Under the pieces are notes generated by a model that saw only the letters and a list, made by a program, of their open reading frames with translations, made no database searches and was not told the origin of the DNA. From Gammaproteobacteria bacterium (GTDB lineage Bacteria > Pseudomonadota > Gammaproteobacteria > Competibacterales > Competibacteraceae): DNA of 64,000 bases. Position 1 is the first letter of the stretch. The number at the start of each line of letters is the position of its first letter. The stretch spans positions 201,001-265,000 of the forward strand of contig JACKNF010000002.1 in NCBI GenBank assembly GCA_024234995.1, in the 5' to 3' direction. This document shows positions 1 through 8,417 of this stretch, piece by piece. A program made the translations under genes and the position numbers.

Positions 1-20
1 GGAGGGGGTGACGGCCAGAC

Positions 21-236
21 TCAGTAGAGGCGGGTACGGCGGGCGACTTCCCGGGAAAGTTTCTTCAAATGGCGCTTGACAGCGGCGGCTCGCTTGCGCT
101 TGCGCTCTTGAGTCGGCTTCTCATAGAACTCGCGGCGGCGGACTTCAGAGAGAACACCGGCTTTTTCACAGGAACGCTTGAAACGGCGTAACGCGATATC
201 AAACGGCTCATTTTCCTTGATTTTCACGGCTGGCAT
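21..236 (-). CDS. rpsU: 30S ribosomal protein S21
   Basis: A 71-residue, very basic protein with the usual S21 layout: a PAVKIKENEPFD opening, the RRFKRSCEKAG segment and an Arg/Lys-rich C-terminal helix ending in RRTRLY. S21 binds the small ribosomal subunit near the 3' end of 16S rRNA and helps mRNA pairing at initiation. Length equals the family norm. The ATG is preceded by a good AGGTGAT ribosome binding site. It is divergent from tsaD, an arrangement common in gammaproteobacteria where rpsU leads into dnaG and rpoD, which would lie beyond the left edge. Identification is essentially certain. Confidence 0.97.
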   Translation of the reverse strand: MPAVKIKENEPFDIALRRFKRSCEKAGVLSEVRRREFYEKPTQERKRKRAAAVKRHLKKLSREVARRTRLY

Positions 237-345
237 TAAAACATCACCTCATTGATTTCAGAGTCTGGGCTAGAGGAAAGCTGGATTATTGGAAAACATT
301 GTATTGTAATCATGCCTCCCGCTAAATGCAAAATAGTAAAACCAT
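237..345. promoter_or_regulatory. divergent rpsU/tsaD promoter region
   Basis: These 109 bases separate two divergent genes and so must hold both promoters. The stretch is AT-richer than its neighbours, and the rpsU Shine-Dalgarno lies at about 243-251. I could not assign a convincing -35/-10 pair with good spacing for either gene. Confidence 0.45.
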
Positions 346-1362
346 ATGTTAATCCTGGGTATTGAAACATCTTGCGATGAAACCGGCGTGGCGCTCTACG
401 AGAGCGAACGCGGGCTGCTAGCTCACGTGCTGCATAGCCAAGTCAAATTGCACGCCGGGTATGGCGGCGTTGTGCCGGAATTGGCCTCGCGCGATCATGT
501 GCGTAAGACGCTGCCGCTGTTGCGTGAAGTCCTCCGGCAAGCGGATGCCGAACCAACCGATGTCGGCGGTGTGGCCTATACCCGTGGACCGGGCTTGATC
601 GGTGCATTGCTAGTGGGCGCGGCCATCGGGCGCAGTCTGGCCTGGGCTTGGAATGTGCCGGCGATCGGTGTCCATCATATGGAAGGGCATTTGCTGGCGC
701 CAATGCTGGAAGCGGAGCCACCGGAATTTCCTTTTGTCGCCCTGCTGGTATCCGGAGGGCACAGCCTGCTGGTGCGAGTTGACCGGATCGGCGGCTATCA
801 GATTCTGGGTGAATCGGTGGACGATGCGGCTGGCGAAGCGTTTGATAAGACCGCTAAGCTGCTGGGTCTTCCCTATCCTGGCGGACCGGCGCTGGCTAAG
901 CTGGCTGAAGAAGGCACTCCAGGGCGTTTCAAATTCCCCCGGCCGATGACCGACCGGCCCGGTTGCGATTTCAGCTTCAGTGGATTGAAAACGGCGGCCA
1001 TCAATGCTTGGCGGGAACTGGAGCCGACGCTGGAGAATCGGGCTGATGTGGCGCGCGCTTTTGAGGAGGCAGTGGTCGAGACGCTGGTGATCAAGTGCCG
1101 GCGGGCTTTACAAGCGACGAGGCTGAAACGGTTAGTAGTGGCCGGCGGGGTGGGTGCTAACCGGCGATTGCGGGCGCGGTTGCTGGAACTGGCGAAGGAA
1201 CGAGGCGGACGCGTCTATTACCCCCGGCTGGAGTTTTGCACCGATAATGGCGCTATGATTGCTTATGCTGGCTGGCGGCGGCTAGCGGCAGGTCAGACCG
1301 AGGGTGCGGCGATTGAAGTAATGCCGCGCTGGCCGTTGGATCAATTACCCTCAGTTGCTTGA
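346..1362 (+). CDS. tsaD: tRNA N6-adenosine threonylcarbamoyltransferase TsaD
   Basis: TsaD (Kae1/YgjD family) transfers the threonylcarbamoyl group to A37 of ANN-decoding tRNAs, working with TsaB, TsaE and TsaC. The 338-residue length is standard. Visible signatures are the N-terminal ASKHA phosphate loop GIETSCDET (residues 5-13), the metal-binding HHMEGH at 110-115, LLVSGGHS near 133-140 and the C-terminal CTDNGAMIAY. Its partner TsaB is encoded further along this window (about 49888-50553). It is divergent from rpsU. There is no strong Shine-Dalgarno before the ATG, but this start gives the exact family N-terminus. Confidence 0.97.
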   Translation: MLILGIETSCDETGVALYESERGLLAHVLHSQVKLHAGYGGVVPELASRDHVRKTLPLLREVLRQADAEPTDVGGVAYTRGPGLIGALLVGAAIGRSLAWAWNVPAIGVHHMEGHLLAPMLEAEPPEFPFVALLVSGGHSLLVRVDRIGGYQILGESVDDAAGEAFDKTAKLLGLPYPGGPALAKLAEEGTPGRFKFPRPMTDRPGCDFSFSGLKTAAINAWRELEPTLENRADVARAFEEAVVETLVIKCRRALQATRLKRLVVAGGVGANRRLRARLLELAKERGGRVYYPRLEFCTDNGAMIAYAGWRRLAAGQTEGAAIEVMPRWPLDQLPSVA

Positions 1363-1404
1363 GATTGCTCTGGAAAAATCTGCTGATACCTAGAAAATCC
1401 GGGT

Positions 1405-2331
1405 TTAGAGCCGCCTTTCGAAGAGGGAATGCGCCAATTGCTCGATCAGGCTGGCATGGGCGAGGTGTTCGCGCCACGCCTCCGGGATGCCAGCGGCCCC
1501 ATAATATGCACCGGCTAGCTGCCCGAAGATAGCGCCAGTGGTATCGGCATCATGGCCCAAATTCACCGCCAGCAAACAGCCCTCTTCAAAATTTGCCGAT
1601 CGGTTGAACGCCCACAGGGCTGCTTCGAGTGATTCAACGACATAGCCGCTGCCAGCGATCTCAGGCGGATTTTTCCGCTTGAAAGAACCATTGGCGATCT
1701 TATCGATTTCAGGACATAACGGCATCCGTTCCCAAAGTTGCTCAACGGGTGCATACCTTGAAGAAAGCAGCTCATCCTTTGAGACGCCCTGAAGCGCGCC
1801 GATCAACAGTCCTGCAAAGTATCGGCAAGCGTCCAGGCAGGTCGTGGCTGCATGAGTGGTTCTTGAACTTTCCGCGCTGAGATGAATGGCGGTTTCTGGG
1901 TTAGAAGCAAAAAATAGGGGAATTGGGGCCAGGCGCATGAGGCTGCCATTCCCAGCGGAGTATGGATTGGTCGAGCCGGCGAATGGATCTCCCGTACGGG
2001 TATAGCATTGTAATGCCTGGGCCACCGTGTTCCCGATATCGAAACAGCGGCCATTACTGCTGAGGTGGCCTAGTTTCCACCATCGGGTATAGCGCTCCAT
2101 TTGATCGCGAGCGTCAAATGATCGGCAGGTGATGAGGCTTTCAGCGAGGCACAGTGCCATCGAGGTGTCATCGGTCCACTGACCTTTTTTCAATCTGAAC
2201 GGCCCGCCTCCAATCATATCCGTCAAGGGGGAAAAACTGCCTGGCGCTTTGAATTCAACCGTCGTGCCTAAAGCATCACCGGCAGCGAGTCCCAATAGGC
2301 ACCCTTGATAGCGTAACTGTATGGTCGTCAC
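1405..2331 (-). CDS. ADP-ribosylglycohydrolase family protein
   Basis: A 308-residue protein of the DraG/ADP-ribosylglycohydrolase fold, which removes ADP-ribose from proteins or small molecules using a binuclear metal centre. Seen directly: GLAAGDALG near residues 14-22, the metal-ligand motif WTDDTSMA (52-59) and the C-terminal HDADTTGA, both characteristic of the family. Substrate cannot be inferred; in nitrogen fixers DraG reactivates nitrogenase reductase, but there is no nif gene here. It lies 37 bases downstream of nadA on the same strand, so it is likely co-transcribed with an NAD biosynthesis gene, which suggests a link to NAD-derived ADP-ribose. Confidence 0.88.
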   Translation of the reverse strand: MTTIQLRYQGCLLGLAAGDALGTTVEFKAPGSFSPLTDMIGGGPFRLKKGQWTDDTSMALCLAESLITCRSFDARDQMERYTRWWKLGHLSSNGRCFDIGNTVAQALQCYTRTGDPFAGSTNPYSAGNGSLMRLAPIPLFFASNPETAIHLSAESSRTTHAATTCLDACRYFAGLLIGALQGVSKDELLSSRYAPVEQLWERMPLCPEIDKIANGSFKRKNPPEIAGSGYVVESLEAALWAFNRSANFEEGCLLAVNLGHDADTTGAIFGQLAGAYYGAAGIPEAWREHLAHASLIEQLAHSLFERRL

Positions 2332-2368
2332 GCAGATCCCTTTTCAATTCCGCTGGCTTTTGCGCTCT

Positions 2369-3451
2369 CTACGCATCGTTGTTCCCCATCACGGCCTGCT
2401 GACGGTGTTTGGCAAAATTCAGCAACCGGCGGATCGGTAAAACTGCCCGCTCGCGCACTGCCTCATCGATGTGAATCTCGTTATCACCGGTCTCTAATAC
2501 CCGCGCCAGATTGCGTAACCCGTTCATCGCCATCCATGGACAGTGGGCGCAACTGACGCAGGTTGCGCCCTTGCCGGCAATCGGCGCCTCTAGCAGGATT
2601 TTGTCTGGGGCAGCCAATTTCATTTTATGAAACAGGCCATTATCGGTTGCAACGATAAATTTATGGGCAGGCAATTCCTGGACTGCCTTGACCAGTGCAG
2701 TGGTTGAACCCACAAGATCTGCTTGCGCAATCACATCCAGTGGCGATTCCGGATGCACCAGCACATGGGCGTCGGGATGTTCAGCCCGCAGCTGGCGTAA
2801 ACCCTCAGCCTTGAATGCTTCATGCACGACACAGGCTCCATTCCACAGCAGCATATCGGCACCGGTCTCTTGTTGCACATAAGCGCCAAGGTGTCGATCC
2901 GGTGCCCAGATCAGCTTTTCGCCTTTCTCCGCGAGGTGCCGCACCAGATCAAGCGCAATTCCTGAGGTAACGACCCAGTCGGAGCGGGCTTTCACAGCAG
3001 CGCTGGTGTTGGCATAGACCACCACCGTCCGGTCGGGATACTGATCACAGAACGCAGTGAATTCATCAGGCGGACAACCTAAATCCAAGGAACATTCAGC
3101 GTGCAGATCTGGCATCAAGACTCGCTTTTCGGGATTGAGAATCTTGGCCGTTTCGCCCATGAATCGCACTCCAGCTACCACTAGCGTGCTAGAAGAACAT
3201 TCCGTGCCGAAGCGGGCCATATCGAGTGAATCAGATACATAGCCGCCCGTAGCATCGGCCAGTTCCTGCAATTCAGGGGAAGTATAGTAATGAGCCACCA
3301 AGGTAGCGTCTCGCTCGGCCAACAGGCATCGAATACGTTCGGTTAGTGTGATTTTTTCAGCCGTATCCAGGTGCTCAATTACGGTTGGCGGTACCTGTGC
3401 CGGCGTTAGGCGGTGGTCTTTGATGGTAAGGGCAGCGGTGAAGGCGCTCAT
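2369..3451 (-). CDS. nadA: quinolinate synthase NadA
   Basis: NadA condenses iminoaspartate with dihydroxyacetone phosphate to quinolinate, a step in de novo NAD synthesis, using a 4Fe-4S cluster. The 360-residue length fits the family. Motifs: AHYYTSPELQELAD (53-66), the cluster cysteine candidates C120 (PDLHAEC), C207 (NGAC) and the CxxCxxC-like group C298/C301/C304 (TCVSCAHCPWM), and HPES near 233-236. It starts an apparent two-gene unit with the ADP-ribosylglycohydrolase downstream. The gene upstream is divergent and 236-269 bases away. Confidence 0.96.
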   Translation of the reverse strand: MSAFTAALTIKDHRLTPAQVPPTVIEHLDTAEKITLTERIRCLLAERDATLVAHYYTSPELQELADATGGYVSDSLDMARFGTECSSSTLVVAGVRFMGETAKILNPEKRVLMPDLHAECSLDLGCPPDEFTAFCDQYPDRTVVVYANTSAAVKARSDWVVTSGIALDLVRHLAEKGEKLIWAPDRHLGAYVQQETGADMLLWNGACVVHEAFKAEGLRQLRAEHPDAHVLVHPESPLDVIAQADLVGSTTALVKAVQELPAHKFIVATDNGLFHKMKLAAPDKILLEAPIAGKGATCVSCAHCPWMAMNGLRNLARVLETGDNEIHIDEAVRERAVLPIRRLLNFAKHRQQAVMGNNDA

Positions 3452-3720
3452 GATTTTTTATCTCCGGCGACGGCGCCTGGCACGTCGCTCAAGTCTTTCT
3501 GTGTTTACACGGGCAAGATACCGGTTTTGCGGACTTGCTTAGCCAAATCTTGAGTTAGTTTCATTTTGACACTATCAGGAGAAAATGGCGAATTTTTTAC
3601 AAATGGCATGGCATTCTCCACTCAAAGGCTGATTGATGACAATTCTTTTACCGTGCTCCAATCGACCCGAGGCCGATTTCCGCTAGAATGCTTTTTTCCC
3701 AAAATAACCCGGAGTCAACG

Positions 3721-4362
3721 ATGGCGGCCCAGCGCGAAACGGTAGTACTGGTGCATGGTTTGTATGTTCATGGTCTATGGATGCGTTTATTGGAGTACTG
3801 GCTGGAGGAATCCGGGTATCAGACCGTGAATTTTTCCTACCCGAGCATGACACGTTCGCCAGCGGAAAATGCGGAAGACCTGCACCGGCTGCTCGAACGG
3901 CTGGAGTCACCCACCGTGCATTTTCTGGCCCATAGCATGGGCGGGCTAGTGGTGCGTTATCTGTTTCATCATTATCCCAAGCAGCGGCCAGGGCGGGTAG
4001 TCACGTTGGGTACTCCGCATCAAGGTAGTTATGCAGCGCGAATCATGCATCAGAGTGGCCTTGGCATTTTTGTGGGCCGGGCCTTGGAAAGGGGGTTGCT
4101 AGGCGGCGCGCCAGCCTGGACCTCGCCGAATCTGCTTGGCTCAATTGCAGGTACCCTGAACATCGGTATTGGTTTAATGTTTCCAGCAATGCCATCACCA
4201 GCCGACGGTATGATCGCGGTGGTCGAAACTCAGCTTCCGGGTATGGCCGACCATATCTGCTTACCGGTCGCGCACATGCAGATGTTGGTCGATCCATCCA
4301 CGATTACTCAGTCCTGCGCGTTCTTCGCGACGGGCCGGTTTCATCATCCGCGTCATGAGTAA
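3721..4362 (+). CDS. alpha/beta hydrolase, lipase-like
   Basis: A 213-residue alpha/beta-hydrolase. It opens with the oxyanion-hole type motif VLVHGLYVHGLW (residues 9-20) and has the nucleophile elbow AHSMGG (S72), followed by VVRYLF, as in PGAP1/lipase class proteins. Candidate acid and base are the Asp in SPADGM and the His in LPVAHM. There is no signal peptide, so it is probably cytoplasmic. I chose the ATG at 3721 because GGAG sits six bases upstream; an in-frame ATG at 3688 would add 11 residues unlike the family. Substrate is unknown; family-level assignment is solid. Confidence 0.85.
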   Translation: MAAQRETVVLVHGLYVHGLWMRLLEYWLEESGYQTVNFSYPSMTRSPAENAEDLHRLLERLESPTVHFLAHSMGGLVVRYLFHHYPKQRPGRVVTLGTPHQGSYAARIMHQSGLGIFVGRALERGLLGGAPAWTSPNLLGSIAGTLNIGIGLMFPAMPSPADGMIAVVETQLPGMADHICLPVAHMQMLVDPSTITQSCAFFATGRFHHPRHE

Positions 4363-5050
4363 CTGGGGGCGTAGTTGCGATGATCTACGCCATCGCGTCT
4401 TGATGAGCAAAGACTCCAATGAAATACAACATGCTGAAGAGGGCTGTGCCCATCGCTTCATTGAGAAGCCAATTGCTCTGCATCCCGGATCAAGAAGTGC
4501 CGAACGGTAATTCCGGCTTCTTCCTGAATGGCCCGAAGAATGATCTTTTTGCCAATCCGGGTTGTAAAATCTGATTAATTATCAGTGTCTTAATCAAGAT
4601 TAATGTGTTTTAGATGGAGTTTTTTTCTGATCTAGGCGCTGCCGCTGCCGATCGCGCCTTCAACGCCGCTGGGTCTGCGGTGGATGTGCCGCCTCACCCT
4701 CGCTGTCTCACCGATCCCAGCCTGGCGCATTGCGGGCCGTTAGCCAGCCCCGGCTACTTCGGCATCAGCACGGCTCACGGCTATACCTTGCCCATGACAG
4801 TCGAAGTGCGTGGTTAAGGCTGTAGCTGTCCGGGCACCGATGCTGGACGATCCTGCTGATCCTATGTCTGCCGCTTCCAGTTGGTGTCCTCTACCCAAGC
4901 CGTGAGCAGCCTTTATCCACGGTAATCCGGTCCAATCTAATTTTCGCTATGAACCAGGTTCCTCATTTGCAGCATGGGTCGCCGTGCGGCAACATGATAA
5001 ACTGATGATATTTACAGGCATCCCACGGCAAATCAGGCAAGAGGCTTCGT
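4363..5050. other. 688-base stretch without a convincing gene
   Basis: No ORF here has a recognisable domain. On the minus strand about 4458-4574 a frame reads as a stop-bounded C-terminal piece containing GKKIILRAIQEEAG and ending in a Gln codon and TGA, with no start codon; it may be a gene remnant. On the plus strand 4614-4817 is a 67-codon ORF rich in Ala, Pro and His without a clear ribosome binding site. Both may be decayed coding sequence. The promoter of yebC must lie near the right end. Confidence 0.35.
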
Positions 5051-5794
5051 ATGGCTGGACATAGTAAATGGGCGAATATTCAACACCGGAAGAACACCCA
5101 GGACGCCAAACGCGGCAAGCTGTTTACCCGTTTGATCCGGGAAATCACTGTCGCGGCACGCATGAGCGGCGGCGATCCTAGCGCTAATCCCCGGTTGCGA
5201 TTGGCTATGGACAAAGCATTGACCGCCAATATGCCTAGAGACACTATCGACCGGGCAATTAAGCGCGGTACGGGTTCCCTGGAGGGCGTGGAGTACGAGG
5301 AAATCCGCTATGAGGGCTACGGTCCAGGTGGTGTGGCGGTCATGGTCGATGCGGTGACCGATAACCGTAACCGCACCGTGGCCGAAGTGCGCCATGCTTT
5401 CAGCAAATGCGGCGGCAATTTAGGTACTACCGGTTCGGTGGCGTTTCAGTTCGCCGAGCAAGGCGTGTTGAGCTATCCGATGGGTAGTGACGAGGACCGG
5501 ATTATGGAAATGGCCATTGAAGCCGGTGCCGACGATGTGGTAACGAACGATGATGGTTCCGTGGACGTTCTGATCGAGCCAGCGGTTTTCCAGCAGGTTC
5601 AGGAGGCGATGATCGCCGCCGGTCTAGAACCGGAGACTGCTGAAGTTACCCAGCGCGCCAGTTCTAACATCACGCTGGGTTTTGAAGACGCGCAGAAAAT
5701 GGTCAAGCTGCTCGATCTTTTGGAGGACCTGGACGATACCCAGAATGTCTATTCCAACGCCGATATTTCTGCCGACATCCTGGCAAAGCTCTGA
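5051..5794 (+). CDS. yebC: YebC/PmpR family transcription or translation factor
   Basis: A 247-residue YebC/PmpR/TACO1 family protein, recognised from the nearly invariant start AGHSKWANIQHRK and the following KRGKLFTRLIREI, plus the acidic C-terminal domain. Members have been described as DNA-binding regulators (PmpR) and, more recently, as ribosome-associated factors that relieve stalling; which applies here cannot be read from sequence. It is the first gene of a tight yebC-ruvC-ruvA-ruvB unit, with only two bases to ruvC, the conserved gammaproteobacterial arrangement. Confidence 0.96.
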   Translation: MAGHSKWANIQHRKNTQDAKRGKLFTRLIREITVAARMSGGDPSANPRLRLAMDKALTANMPRDTIDRAIKRGTGSLEGVEYEEIRYEGYGPGGVAVMVDAVTDNRNRTVAEVRHAFSKCGGNLGTTGSVAFQFAEQGVLSYPMGSDEDRIMEMAIEAGADDVVTNDDGSVDVLIEPAVFQQVQEAMIAAGLEPETAEVTQRASSNITLGFEDAQKMVKLLDLLEDLDDTQNVYSNADISADILAKL

Positions 5795-5796
5795 GA

Positions 5797-6324
5797 GTGG
5801 CTATCATCCGGCTGATGGGCATCGATCCAGGTTCGCGGATCACTGGTTACGGCATTATCGATATGGAGGGATCACGCAGCCGCTATGTCGCCAGCGGTTG
5901 CATCCAGACCGCTAGTGACCGGCCATTGCCTGAACGGCTGAGAACTATCTTTGCAGGCGTGACCAGCGTGATTTGCGAGTATCAACCGGTAGAAGCCGCT
6001 GCGGAACAGGTATTCATGCATCGCAATCCCGATTCGGCGCTAAAACTAGGTCAGGCACGTGGTGCGGCTCTATGTGCGGTGGTGATGGCCGGATTACCGG
6101 TCAGCGAGTATGCGCCACGGGCTATCAAGCAGGCAGTGGCCGGTGGTGGCGCTGCGGACAAAAACCAGGTGCAGCGCATGGTTGCCCTCTTGTTGAACCT
6201 GTCGGAATCACCTCAGGCCGATGCTGCCGATGCACTGGCTGTGGCGATCTGCCACGGTCACACCCGGCAGACCTTGAATCGGCTCGGCACAGTGGCTGTG
6301 CTAGCCCGGAGACGACGGCGATGA
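5797..6324 (+). CDS. ruvC: Holliday junction endonuclease RuvC
   Basis: RuvC resolves Holliday junctions by paired nicks within RuvAB-junction complexes. The 175-residue protein begins at a GTG two bases after the yebC stop and carries the RNase-H-fold acidic residues D10 (MGIDPGS), E70 (AAAEQVF), D142 and D145 (QADAADALAVA). These match the four catalytic carboxylates of the E. coli enzyme. The stop overlaps the ruvA start (ATGA), indicating translational coupling. Confidence 0.97.
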   Translation: MAIIRLMGIDPGSRITGYGIIDMEGSRSRYVASGCIQTASDRPLPERLRTIFAGVTSVICEYQPVEAAAEQVFMHRNPDSALKLGQARGAALCAVVMAGLPVSEYAPRAIKQAVAGGGAADKNQVQRMVALLLNLSESPQADAADALAVAICHGHTRQTLNRLGTVAVLARRRRR

Positions 6325-6932
6325 TTGGCCGTTTGCGTGGATTACTGGCCTGGAAGCAACCGCCCTATCTGATGATCGATGCTCATGGAGTAGGCTATGA
6401 ACTGGAGGCGTCACTGACCACTTTTCAGACCCTGCCGGAAGTCGGGGCGGAGGTGACGCTGCTAACCCATCTGACGGTGCGCGAGGATGCGCATACTCTG
6501 TATGGTTTTGCCAATCCGGCAGAACGGAGTCTATTCCGCAGTCTGATTCGGGTAACCGGCGTTGGTCCGCGGCTGGCACTGCTGATTCTGTCTGGGATGA
6601 GTGTAGAACTGTTCGGGCGCTGTGTCCGTGAGAGTGATACAGTTTCGTTAACCCGGTTGCCAGGAGTCGGTAAGAAAACCGCCGAGCGGCTGATTATTGA
6701 AATGCGCGACCGGGTTGGCGAGTTGGGACTTTATCCGGCAGCGGTGGTTTTGTCATCCGGCGAGCGCGTTACCGCCCCGGAAGCCAGTCCGGTCGACGAT
6801 GCGATCAGTGCCCTGGTAGCGCTAGGCTATAAATTGCCTGATGCCTCGCGCATGGTGCAATCGCTAGAAACCGAGGGACTTACCAGTGAGGCGATTATCC
6901 GGCAGGCATTGCAGGCCAGTGTGCATCGTTGA
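6321..6932 (+). CDS. ruvA: Holliday junction branch migration protein RuvA
   Basis: RuvA binds four-way junctions as a tetramer and loads the RuvB motor. The 203-residue protein starts MIGRLRGLLAWKQPP, the typical OB-fold N-terminus, and has two helix-hairpin-helix motifs, VTGVGPRLALLIL and LPGVGKKTAERLI, then a linker and a C-terminal RuvB-binding domain with ALVALGYK. The reading frame extends far upstream of this point, but 6321 is the right start: it overlaps the ruvC stop by ATGA and gives the family N-terminus. Confidence 0.97.
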   Translation: MIGRLRGLLAWKQPPYLMIDAHGVGYELEASLTTFQTLPEVGAEVTLLTHLTVREDAHTLYGFANPAERSLFRSLIRVTGVGPRLALLILSGMSVELFGRCVRESDTVSLTRLPGVGKKTAERLIIEMRDRVGELGLYPAAVVLSSGERVTAPEASPVDDAISALVALGYKLPDASRMVQSLETEGLTSEAIIRQALQASVHR

Positions 6933-6961
6933 AATTTAAAATTTAAAACCGGTACTCTGCT

Positions 6962-8005
6962 ATGAACTCACCTGACCGTCTGATTGCTCCGAGTGCCAGC
7001 AGTGAGGATACCGTGCTGGATCGTGCAGTCCGTCCCCGCCGTTTGGCGGAGTACATCGGCCAGCAAGCCATGCGCGAGCAGATGGAGATCTTTATTCATG
7101 CCGCCCGTGCCCGCAGTGAGGCGCTGGATCACGTCCTCCTATTTGGGCCACCGGGACTGGGCAAGACCACGTTGGCGCATATCGTCGCTGCTGAAATGGG
7201 TGTTAACCTGCGCCAGACCTCTGGGCCGGTGCTGGAACGGCCCGGCGACTTGGCTGCACTGCTGACCAATCTCGAATCCCGCGACGTGCTGTTTATCGAT
7301 GAGATTCATCGCCTCAATCCAGTCATTGAGGAAATTCTCTATCCAGCAATGGAGGATTATCAGATCGACATTATGATTGGCGAAGGACCCGCAGCGCGGT
7401 CGATTAAACTGGATCTAGCGCCTTTCACGCTGGTGGGTGCTACGACGCGTGCTGGCTTGTTGACATCGCCGCTGCGGGATCGCTTTGGCATCGTCCATCG
7501 CCTGGAATTCTATACCCCGGAAGAATTAACCGGAATAGTCGCTCGCTCAGCGCAAATTCTTGGTATTAAGATTGATCTTCCCTCAGGCGCGGCGGAAATC
7601 GGCCAGCGTTCGCGCGGCACACCGCGCATTGCCAATCGTTTGTTGCGGCGGGTGCGTGATTTCGCCGAGGTGCGTGCCGATGGCCGAATCACTGTCGATG
7701 TAGCGCAACAGGCACTTGATCTGCTCAAAGTTGATGCCTGTGGCTTCGATGAGATGGACCGGCGGCTTCTATGGCTGATGATTGACAAATTCGGTGGCGG
7801 ACCGGTCGGATTGGATACCCTGGCTGCTGCACTGAGCGAGGAACGGGGAACAATTGAAGATGTGTTAGAACCGTATCTGATCCAGCAAGGATTCCTGATG
7901 CGTACCCCACGCGGGCGGGTCGCGACTGTTCACGCCTACCGGCATTTCGGGCTGGTTCCTGCTGCTTCGGGGGCTAGCAGCGACTTGTTCAGCATCGGTT
8001 CCTGA
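6962..8005 (+). CDS. ruvB: Holliday junction branch migration ATPase RuvB
   Basis: RuvB is the hexameric AAA+ motor that drives branch migration with RuvA. In this 347-residue protein Walker A is GPPGLGKTT (62-70), Walker B FIDEIHRL (111-118), followed by sensor residues in GATTRAGLLTSPLRDRFG and the winged-helix C-terminus with RTPRGRVAT. The N-terminal RPRRLAEYIGQ is typical. It is separated from ruvA by 29 bases and ends the ruv unit; the next gene on this strand is tolQ. Confidence 0.98.
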   Translation: MNSPDRLIAPSASSEDTVLDRAVRPRRLAEYIGQQAMREQMEIFIHAARARSEALDHVLLFGPPGLGKTTLAHIVAAEMGVNLRQTSGPVLERPGDLAALLTNLESRDVLFIDEIHRLNPVIEEILYPAMEDYQIDIMIGEGPAARSIKLDLAPFTLVGATTRAGLLTSPLRDRFGIVHRLEFYTPEELTGIVARSAQILGIKIDLPSGAAEIGQRSRGTPRIANRLLRRVRDFAEVRADGRITVDVAQQALDLLKVDACGFDEMDRRLLWLMIDKFGGGPVGLDTLAAALSEERGTIEDVLEPYLIQQGFLMRTPRGRVATVHAYRHFGLVPAASGASSDLFSIGS

Positions 8006-8013
8006 AAAGGCGG

Positions 8014-8305
8014 CTAAAGTTTTGACGGAGGCAGCATGGGGCCGGTCGCCGGGGGCGGAGGGCTGTATTGGGCCGGTCGTGACATTCTTTCCACGGCGAT
8101 GTCATATTCATCCACTGTGAGCACTCCATCACTGTCAGCGGTCTCAAAGTCCAAATATGCCGGCATTGGCATTGGCATTGGCATTGGCAGCCTTGCCGGC
8201 ATTGATCAAGCCATTGCCATCGATATCGGCTTCTTCAAGGATCAGGGGCATTGCGGCAACAACAGGACACATGACTAGCAGTAGAATCGGTAATAATGAA
8301 AGCAT
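8014..8305 (-). pseudogene. frameshifted secreted EF-hand protein
   Basis: Two overlapping minus-strand frames together look like one small calcium-binding protein. The first (8305 down to 8144, 53 codons) starts with a clear signal peptide (MLSLLPILLLVMCPVVAA) and runs into an EF-hand loop, DIDGNGLIN. The second (8202 down to 8014) has no signal peptide but contains a second EF-like loop, DSDGVLTVDEYD, and a Pro-rich tail. The shift between frames must fall at about 8144-8205, which includes four tandem GGCATT units (8162-8185) that read Asn-Ala in one frame and Met-Pro in the other. Hexamer copy changes alone would not shift the frame. It converges on ruvB. Confidence 0.55.
8162..8185. repeat. 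GGCATT x4 tandem hexamer
   Basis: Four perfect GGCATT copies lie inside the broken EF-hand gene, next to the point where its reading frame changes. This is directly visible in the sequence. A tract of this kind is prone to replication slippage. Confidence 0.9.
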
Positions 8306-8417
8306 GCATTAGCCGTTCTCCACGGAATGCTGTCTTTGCACAGAAGAACGGTTGCTGATCATCCGTTCGGAAAATCAAAATATTAGCGGAAATTAAGGAA
8401 CCTGAGGGAGATTACGG

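Noticed and set aside
8036..8278. 80-codon plus-strand ORF with GIGIGIGIG run
   Set aside because: The run is the GGCATT repeat read on the other strand; the minus frames show EF-hand signatures and a signal peptide.
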